Assembly: GCA_963800235.1 (NCBI GenBank)
Contig: CAWDAD010000001.1
Location: 1,736,001-1,800,000 of the forward strand
Source of the DNA: CAVVNP01 sp963800235
Lineage (GTDB): Bacteria; Actinomycetota; Acidimicrobiia; Acidimicrobiales; Iamiaceae
Reading direction: 5' to 3'
DNA length: 64,000 nt
Under the pieces are notes generated by a model. It searched no databases, was not told the DNA's origin, and was given only the letters and a program-made list of their open reading frames with translations. Made by a program: the position numbers and the translations under genes. Below are positions 58,945 through 64,000 of the stretch, piece by piece (positions within the stretch are counted from its first letter, which is position 1; each line of letters begins with the position of its first letter).

Positions 58945-60084
58945 TCAGGAGCTGGCCCCGCTGAAGAAGCTGCTGTAGAAGCCGGAGTCGAGGTCGGAGT
59001 ACGAGCCCGTGTCGAGGTCGCTGCTGACCTTGGGGTTCTCCTTGGTGCGGACGGTGAGCTCGACCTGCTGGTCACCGCTCGTCGAGCGCACGGCGATGTA
59101 GTAGGTGCCGGTGATCGGCGCCACGAGCCGGTCGGACGCGCCCTTGAAGTAGCCGCTCGAGTAGAACGACTTCAGCAGCACGACCTTCTTGTCGAACCCC
59201 GGGTACTTGAACACCGGCGAGGCGGTGTCGAAGCTCGACACGCTGCTCTCGAGGTCGGGGTTCCCGCTGAAGAAGGGCCGCCCGTCGAGGTCGGTGCCGA
59301 AGTCGGAGCTGCCGGTGTCGATGAAGCCGCCCTTGATGAACTTCTGGTAGTCGGACCCGTCGATGCCGAGCGCCGCCCGGAGGTTGCTGCCCTTCACCTT
59401 GACGTACAGCGCCTCGCCGGCCTTCAGGTCGATCTTGCGGACGGCGACCTGGCCCTGCTTGGCGCTGATGGTGGAGGTTCCGGTCGACACGCTGGCGACC
59501 CCGCCACCGCTGCCGCGCAGCACCAGGAAGCCGGCGACCACCACGGCCACCAGCACCAGCAGCCCGACGACGACGAAGGGGGCCTTCGAGCTCGACTTCG
59601 GTGGCGGTGGGGCGTTGGAGCCGGGGACCGGCGGGCTGCCGGGGGGCGGGCCGCTGGCTCCCGGCGGGAGGGGGCTCGAGCCCGGGGCCGGCGCACCGGG
59701 GGGCAGCCCGCCGAAGCCCGGCGCGGCGCCACCACCGGCAGCTCCCGGCGCGCCGGGAGGTGGGGCGGGGGCGCCCGGAGGCGCGCCCGGCGACGACGGC
59801 ACGGACGGTCCGGGGGGCGGCGAGCCTCCCGGCTTGCCCGGCAGCCCGGCCGCACCGATGACGGTGGCGTCGGCGGCCGGACGGTCGTCGGCCCCGCCCG
59901 ATCCGCCCGCACCCGAACCGGCGCCGGCCGGAGCGGCCGCACCACCGGACGACCCGCCGTCGAGCGGGTCGGCGGCGACGGTGCCGCCGTCGCTCACCTG
60001 GTCGGTCCAGCTCGCGCCGTCCCAGAACCGGTGCTCGTGACGGCCGGTCGGGTCGGGGTGCCACCCCGGCGGTGTGTCGGTCAT
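58945..60084 (-). CDS. DUF2510-domain membrane protein with Pro/Gly-rich linker
   Basis: This 379-residue protein starts with a DUF2510 domain (PPGWHPDPTGRHEHRFWDG, residues 5-23), a short Trp-rich module common in actinobacterial membrane proteins. A Gly/Pro/Ala-rich linker of about 140 residues follows, then one membrane helix (PFVVVGLLVLVAVVVAGFLVL) and an extracytoplasmic beta-rich domain with GSDYQKFIKGGFIDTGSSDF and ITGTYYIAVRSTSGDQQVEL. The topology recalls the three Asp-rich paralogues, but no sequence similarity was seen in the outer domain. Function is unknown. Its 3' end is nine bases from the convergent glycosylase stop. Confidence 0.8.
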   Translation of the reverse strand: MTDTPPGWHPDPTGRHEHRFWDGASWTDQVSDGGTVAADPLDGGSSGGAAAPAGAGSGAGGSGGADDRPAADATVIGAAGLPGKPGGSPPPGPSVPSSPGAPPGAPAPPPGAPGAAGGGAAPGFGGLPPGAPAPGSSPLPPGASGPPPGSPPVPGSNAPPPPKSSSKAPFVVVGLLVLVAVVVAGFLVLRGSGGGVASVSTGTSTISAKQGQVAVRKIDLKAGEALYVKVKGSNLRAALGIDGSDYQKFIKGGFIDTGSSDFGTDLDGRPFFSGNPDLESSVSSFDTASPVFKYPGFDKKVVLLKSFYSSGYFKGASDRLVAPITGTYYIAVRSTSGDQQVELTVRTKENPKVSSDLDTGSYSDLDSGFYSSFFSGASS

Positions 60085-60142
60085 CCCTCAGCTGCTCCCA
60101 TCTGGCCGGGCGGCCGCAGTCTGCGAATCGGGGTCGGGCGGG

Positions 60143-61132
60143 TCAGATCAGGCCGAGCTGGTCGACCACGTCGCGCTCCTCGGCGAGCTCGGCCACCGAC
60201 CGGTCGATCCGTTCACGGGAGAACTCGTTGAGCTCCAGCCCGGTCACGATCGAGTACCGGCCATCCTTGCAGGTGCAGGGGAACGACGACATGAGTCCCG
60301 CCTCGACGCCGTAGCTGCCGTCGGAGGGCACCGCCATCGAGACCCAGTCGCCCTCAGGCGTGCCCAGCACCCAGTCGTGCATGTGGGCGATGGCGGCGTT
60401 GGCCGCCGACGCCGCGCTCGACGCGCCCCGCGCCTCGATGATGGCGGCGCCCCGCTTCTGCACGGTCGGGATGAAGTCGTCCTCGATCCAGGCCTGGTCG
60501 TCGACCAGCTCGGCGGCGCTCCGCCCGTCGACCTCGGCGTGGAAGATGTCGGGGTACTGCGTGGCGGAGTGGTTGCCCCAGATGGTCATGCGGGACACGT
60601 CGCGGACCGGCACGCCGACCTTGGCCGCCAGCTGGGCCTTGGCCCGGTGGTGGTCGAGGCGGGTCATGGCGGTGAACTGGCTGTCGTCGATGGCGGGGGC
60701 GTTGCTCATGGCGATCAGGGCGTTGGTGTTGGCCGGGTTGCCGACGACCAGCACCTTGACGTCGTCGGCGGCGTTGTCGGAGAGGGCCTTGCCCTGGGCG
60801 GTGAAGATGGCCCCGTTGGCCTCGAGCAGCTCGGAGCGCTCCATCCCCTTGGTGCGCGGCCGCGAGCCGACCAGCAGGGCCACGTCGACGCCGTCGAAGG
60901 CGGCGTTGGCGTCGTCGGTGGTGACGGTCGCCTCGAGGAGCGGGAAGGCGCAGTCGTCCAGCTCCATGACCACCCCTTCGAGCGCTCCCATGGCGGGCGG
61001 GATCTCGAGGAGCTGCAGGATGACCGGCTGATCGGGTCCGAGCAGGGCGCCGCTGGCGATGCGGAACAGCAGGCTGTAGCCGATCTGGCCGGCAGCGCCG
61101 GTGACGGCCACGCGGACGGGCTCGTTGCTCAC
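60143..61132 (-). CDS. mdh: Malate dehydrogenase (NAD-dependent)
   Basis: The enzyme interconverts malate and oxaloacetate in the TCA cycle. The 329-residue length is typical of the bacterial mdh type. Visible are the NAD-binding start VTGAAGQIGYSLLFRIASG, the substrate-binding Arg region SRPRTKGMERSELLEANG, VVGNPANTNALIAM, LDHHRAKAQLA and the catalytic His in MTIWGNHSATQYPD. The start is the GTG at 61130-61132 with AGGAG eight bases upstream and a TAGGGT box about 35 bases further; the frame upstream is open but non-coding. Together with sdhCAB it represents the TCA cycle in this window. Confidence 0.96.
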   Translation of the reverse strand: MSNEPVRVAVTGAAGQIGYSLLFRIASGALLGPDQPVILQLLEIPPAMGALEGVVMELDDCAFPLLEATVTTDDANAAFDGVDVALLVGSRPRTKGMERSELLEANGAIFTAQGKALSDNAADDVKVLVVGNPANTNALIAMSNAPAIDDSQFTAMTRLDHHRAKAQLAAKVGVPVRDVSRMTIWGNHSATQYPDIFHAEVDGRSAAELVDDQAWIEDDFIPTVQKRGAAIIEARGASSAASAANAAIAHMHDWVLGTPEGDWVSMAVPSDGSYGVEAGLMSSFPCTCKDGRYSIVTGLELNEFSRERIDRSVAELAEERDVVDQLGLI

Positions 61133-61258
61133 GGTCGATCTCCTGGGGGCGGGGGTGGGGCGGCCCGACCCTATCCCCGGCCCCGAATGGCCCCGGCACG
61201 GCGGTGAGGACCCGTGCCGCCGGCTCAATCCGGACGAACAGCTGCCGATCGGACAGCG

Positions 61259-62818
61259 ATGGCGACCCACGTCGCGGACCGTCCCGCCCCGCCCGAGCCG
61301 GGCCCGTCCTCCCCCGACGGGCGGCACGGCGCCGGCCCCGGGGGGAGCGACACCGACGCCGACGCGGCGACCGCCGACGCGCCGGGGGACGAGGTCCTCG
61401 GACGGGTCGCGACCGTCGTCGTCCTCTCCCTCGTCTTCGCGGTGGCGGTCGGCCCGGCGGTCGACAACGACCTCTGGTGGCACCTGCGGAGCGGCCAGTG
61501 GATGGTCCAGCACCACCGCCTGCTCGGCCCCGACCCCTTCTCCCACACCACGGCCGGGCTGACCCGGGCCCCGTACGACTGGCTCTCCCAGCTCGGCCTC
61601 TACCTGACCTGGCGGGCCGGGGGCCTGCTGGCCGTCTCGATCCTCACCGCCCTGCTCGCCGTCGCCGGGATCGGGCTCATCGCCGTGGCCTGCCGGGCCC
61701 GGCCGGTGGTGAAGGCCGCGGTGCTGGTGCTGGCCGGTCTCTGCTCGTGGGTCTTCTGGTCGCCCCGACCGCAGATGGTCACCTTCGTCGGCTGCGCCGG
61801 GGTGGTCGCCGCCCTGGCCGCGGCCCGGCGCGGTCGCCTCAACCTCTGGTGGTTGGTGCCGGCCTTCGCGCTCTGGTCCAACCTCCACCTCGGCTGGTTC
61901 TACGGGCTCGGGATCCTGTGGGCGTCGGCGATCGGCTGGGCCGTCGACCGCCGCCTCGGCCGCGACCACGTGCCGGCGGCGCTCCAACGGCGGCTGGTGG
62001 CGGTGAGCGCGGCGTGCTCGGTCGCGGTGCTCGTCCAGCCGGCCGGGTTCCGCCTCTACGGGCTGGTCGTCACCCAGGCCTCGGTCGGACGCGGCTTCAT
62101 CGAGGAGGACCAGCCGCCCGGCCTCCACTACCCGCCGGCCTGGCTCTTCTACCTGATGATCCTGCTGGTGGGGGTGGTGCTGGTGAAGGACCGCCGGCGG
62201 GTCACCCTCACCGAGGTCGGGCTGGTCGGCGCCACCGCCCTGGCCGGCTGCATGGTCGTGCGGCTGGTCCCGCTCTTCGCCACGGTGGCGGCGCCGGTGC
62301 TGTGCCGCCACGCCGAGCACCTGCTGCCGGCCCGCCGGGCCGCGACCGGCTCCGAGCCGGCGGCGCGCACCCGGTCACGCCGGGCCGGGGCGCTGGTCTG
62401 CCTGCTGAGCGTGGTCGCCGCCGTCGTCGTCGCCGCGCCCAAGCTGTCCGACGCGAACGTGCAGGCCGCGCTGGCCCGCCACGAGCCGGTGGCCGCCGTG
62501 CGCTGGATCGAGGAGCACCGGCCGCCGGGGCGGCTGTGGAACCTGTTCGACTGGGGCGGCTACCTGATCTGGGAGCTGCGGGACTACCCGGTGTCGATGG
62601 ACGGACGGGCCGACCTGCACGTCGACGGCATGGCCGCCCACCTCGCCGCCCTGCGTGGCGAAGGGTGGGCCGAGCAGATGCGCCGACAGGGCGACGACGT
62701 GGCGCTGGTGCCGACCCAGTCGCCGCTGCACCGGGCCATGCACGCCTCGCCGGACTGGCGCGAGGGGTACCACGACGCCATGGCCAGCGTGTTCGTCCGA
62801 CGGGTGCCGATCGGCTGA
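61259..62818 (+). CDS. Multi-pass membrane protein, possible GT-C-type
   Basis: This 519-residue protein has about 40 polar residues, then ten or so hydrophobic segments. The first extracytoplasmic loop has DNDLWWHLRSGQWM followed by GPDPFSHT, a pattern shared by uncharacterised bacterial membrane proteins related to polyprenyl-sugar mannosyltransferases, where the acidic residues after helix one bind metal or donor. The C-terminus is soluble, with RLWNLFDWGGYLIWEL and SMDGRADLHVDG. The start is the ATG at 61259; an in-frame upstream start at 61214 has a weaker context. It is divergent from mdh. No substrate is proposed. Confidence 0.7.
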   Translation: MATHVADRPAPPEPGPSSPDGRHGAGPGGSDTDADAATADAPGDEVLGRVATVVVLSLVFAVAVGPAVDNDLWWHLRSGQWMVQHHRLLGPDPFSHTTAGLTRAPYDWLSQLGLYLTWRAGGLLAVSILTALLAVAGIGLIAVACRARPVVKAAVLVLAGLCSWVFWSPRPQMVTFVGCAGVVAALAAARRGRLNLWWLVPAFALWSNLHLGWFYGLGILWASAIGWAVDRRLGRDHVPAALQRRLVAVSAACSVAVLVQPAGFRLYGLVVTQASVGRGFIEEDQPPGLHYPPAWLFYLMILLVGVVLVKDRRRVTLTEVGLVGATALAGCMVVRLVPLFATVAAPVLCRHAEHLLPARRAATGSEPAARTRSRRAGALVCLLSVVAAVVVAAPKLSDANVQAALARHEPVAAVRWIEEHRPPGRLWNLFDWGGYLIWELRDYPVSMDGRADLHVDGMAAHLAALRGEGWAEQMRRQGDDVALVPTQSPLHRAMHASPDWREGYHDAMASVFVRRVPIG

Positions 62819-62884
62819 CCTCCGGCGGGACGGCGGTCGACCCCGCCGGCCCCGGCCCCGGCCGCCGCCGCGGCTGGCCCGTGG

Positions 62885-64000
62885 TCAGGTCGTGTAGTCG
62901 GCGTTGATGCGCACGTAGCCGTCGGACAGGTCGCAGCCGTACACCGTCCAGGTCGCCCGCCCGGTGCCCAGGGACACGCCGATGTGGACCTCGTCGCCGG
63001 CCATGTAGGCCGCCAGCCGGTCGAGACCGGCCCGGTCGGGGCTGGCGGGGAACACCTCCTGGTCGCCGAAGGAGATCGCCACCCGCTCGGGGTCGACGTC
63101 GGCCTCCTCGGAGCACTTGCCGACGGCCATGGCCACCCGGCCCCAGTTGGGGTCGGCGCCGTGCACCGCGGTCTTGACCAGCGGCGAGTTGACCACGGCC
63201 TTCGCCACCCGGCGGGCCTGGTCCGGATCGGCGGCGTCGTCGACGGTGACCACCAGCAGCTTGGTCGCCCCCTCGCCGTCGCGCGCCGTCTGGCGGGTGA
63301 GCGACAGCGCGACGTCGAACAGCGCGGCCTCGAACACGTCGAGGTCGACCGGACCGGCCTCGCCGTCGGCGATGACCGCGGCTGTGTCGCTGGTCGAGGT
63401 GTCGGTGTCGATGCTGAGCGAGTTGAAGGTGCGGTCGATGACCCGGCGGAAGGCGGCGTCGAGGGGATCGGGATCGATCTCGGCGTCGGTGACGAAGAAG
63501 GTCAGCAACGTGGCCATGTCGGGCTCGATCATCCCGACCCCCTTGGACAGGCCGACGACCGTCGCCGGTCCGGCCGGGGCCGAGGCCACCTTGGGCACCG
63601 TGTCGGTGGTCATCATCGCCCGGGCCGCAGCAACGGCGTCGGTGCCGTCGAAGGGGGCCCGTAGGCCGGCCAGGTGGGCCCGGACGACGTCCATGGGCAG
63701 CCGACGGCCGATCACCCCCGTCGAGGTGACCAGCACGTCGCTGGGGTCGGCGTCGAGAGCGGCGGCGACCCCCTGCACGACCTCGCGGGCGTCGGCCAGG
63801 CCGGCCTCGCCCGTCGCCACGTTGGCGTTCTTGGAGATCACGACCAGCGCCTGCAACCGGTGGTCGGCGGCATGGGCGCGGGAGAGCACCACGCTCGGAC
63901 CGGCGAACCGCGAGCGGGTGAAGACCGCCGAGGCCGGCGACGGGTGATCGGTGGCCAGCACCAGGAAGTCGTCGGTCGCATCGCGGATGCCGAGGTTGGC
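62885..64000 (-). CDS. argJ: Bifunctional ornithine acetyltransferase / N-acetylglutamate synthase (5' end outside window)
   Basis: ArgJ recycles the acetyl group in arginine biosynthesis by transferring it from acetylornithine to glutamate. The visible 371 residues cover nearly all of the family's about 390-400. Key elements are ASAVFTRSRFAGPSV, NANVATGEAGL, the oxyanion pair in TSTGVIGRRLP, the self-cleavage site GEGATKLL (the Thr becomes the nucleophile of the beta chain) and the C-terminal DLSDGYVRINADYTT. The frame remains open to the window edge (ANLGIRDATDDFLVL), so the start lies beyond 64000. It is convergent with the membrane protein at 61259. Confidence 0.96.
   Translation of the reverse strand, partial: ANLGIRDATDDFLVLATDHPSPASAVFTRSRFAGPSVVLSRAHAADHRLQALVVISKNANVATGEAGLADAREVVQGVAAALDADPSDVLVTSTGVIGRRLPMDVVRAHLAGLRAPFDGTDAVAAARAMMTTDTVPKVASAPAGPATVVGLSKGVGMIEPDMATLLTFFVTDAEIDPDPLDAAFRRVIDRTFNSLSIDTDTSTSDTAAVIADGEAGPVDLDVFEAALFDVALSLTRQTARDGEGATKLLVVTVDDAADPDQARRVAKAVVNSPLVKTAVHGADPNWGRVAMAVGKCSEEADVDPERVAISFGDQEVFPASPDRAGLDRLAAYMAGDEVHIGVSLGTGRATWTVYGCDLSDGYVRINADYTT

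Overview
The window is one contiguous stretch of very GC-rich DNA with strongly biased third codon positions. It is bacterial chromosome, and the gene content points to Actinomycetota: two WhiB-type Fe-S regulators, a DUF2510 protein, AftD-like DUF3367 proteins, an LAxTG sorting signal, GTG starts and many leaderless promoters. The combination (type-B succinate dehydrogenase, K+-independent H+-pyrophosphatase, no mycolate genes seen) fits a deep lineage such as Acidimicrobiia, but that placement is inference. No tRNA, rRNA, CRISPR array, insertion sequence or prophage was recognised.

Region 1 (1-9.3 kb, minus strand) holds a phosphate block: pstB (cut by the window edge), pstA, pstC and pstS behind a clear tandem PHO box. 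It continues with a Nudix hydrolase and polyphosphate kinase, then a ROK sugar kinase, a small unknown protein and a membrane-anchored HtrA protease. Region 2 (9.4-13 kb) has two whiB-like genes, tatA, a lone formiminotransferase-domain gene, an alpha/beta hydrolase and a macro-domain protein, with a hairpin pair and a 21-bp tandem repeat between whiB and tatA. Region 3 (13-20 kb) has a vWA protein and its MoxR/chelatase-type AAA+ partner, separated by an opposite-strand membrane protein, then a family 2 glycoside hydrolase. Region 4 (20-27.5 kb) is energy metabolism: sdhCAB, a cold-shock gene with a long leader, a membrane H+-pyrophosphatase and a DedA protein.

Region 5 (27.7-56.8 kb) is a large cell-envelope island. 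It includes an LAxTG surface protein with Gly-Thr-Thr repeats and large multi-pass glycosyltransferase-like proteins, two of them AftD-like. It also has a GT4-GT2 fusion, a condensation-type acyltransferase, two tandem OafA/SGNH acyltransferases and a third acyltransferase, two methyltransferases, further GT4 and GT2 enzymes and a flippase. Three paralogous, Asp-rich, single-pass proteins of unknown function are interspersed. Together they look like a pathway that builds, acylates, methylates, flips and extends an envelope glycan or glycolipid. Region 6 (56.7-64 kb) has a CrtC/AttH-like protein, an SCP2 protein, an Fpg/Nei DNA glycosylase, a DUF2510 protein, malate dehydrogenase, another multi-pass protein and argJ (cut by the window edge).

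Two window-wide properties matter. First, at least twelve genes have a TANNNT box 6-8 bases before the start codon, which is leaderless-transcript architecture. Second, single-base indels cluster in several genes (12.98-15.02, 27.7-28.4, 36.1-38.0, 43.3-46.8 and about 48-52 kb) that otherwise keep intact family sequence. They look like assembly errors rather than decayed genes.
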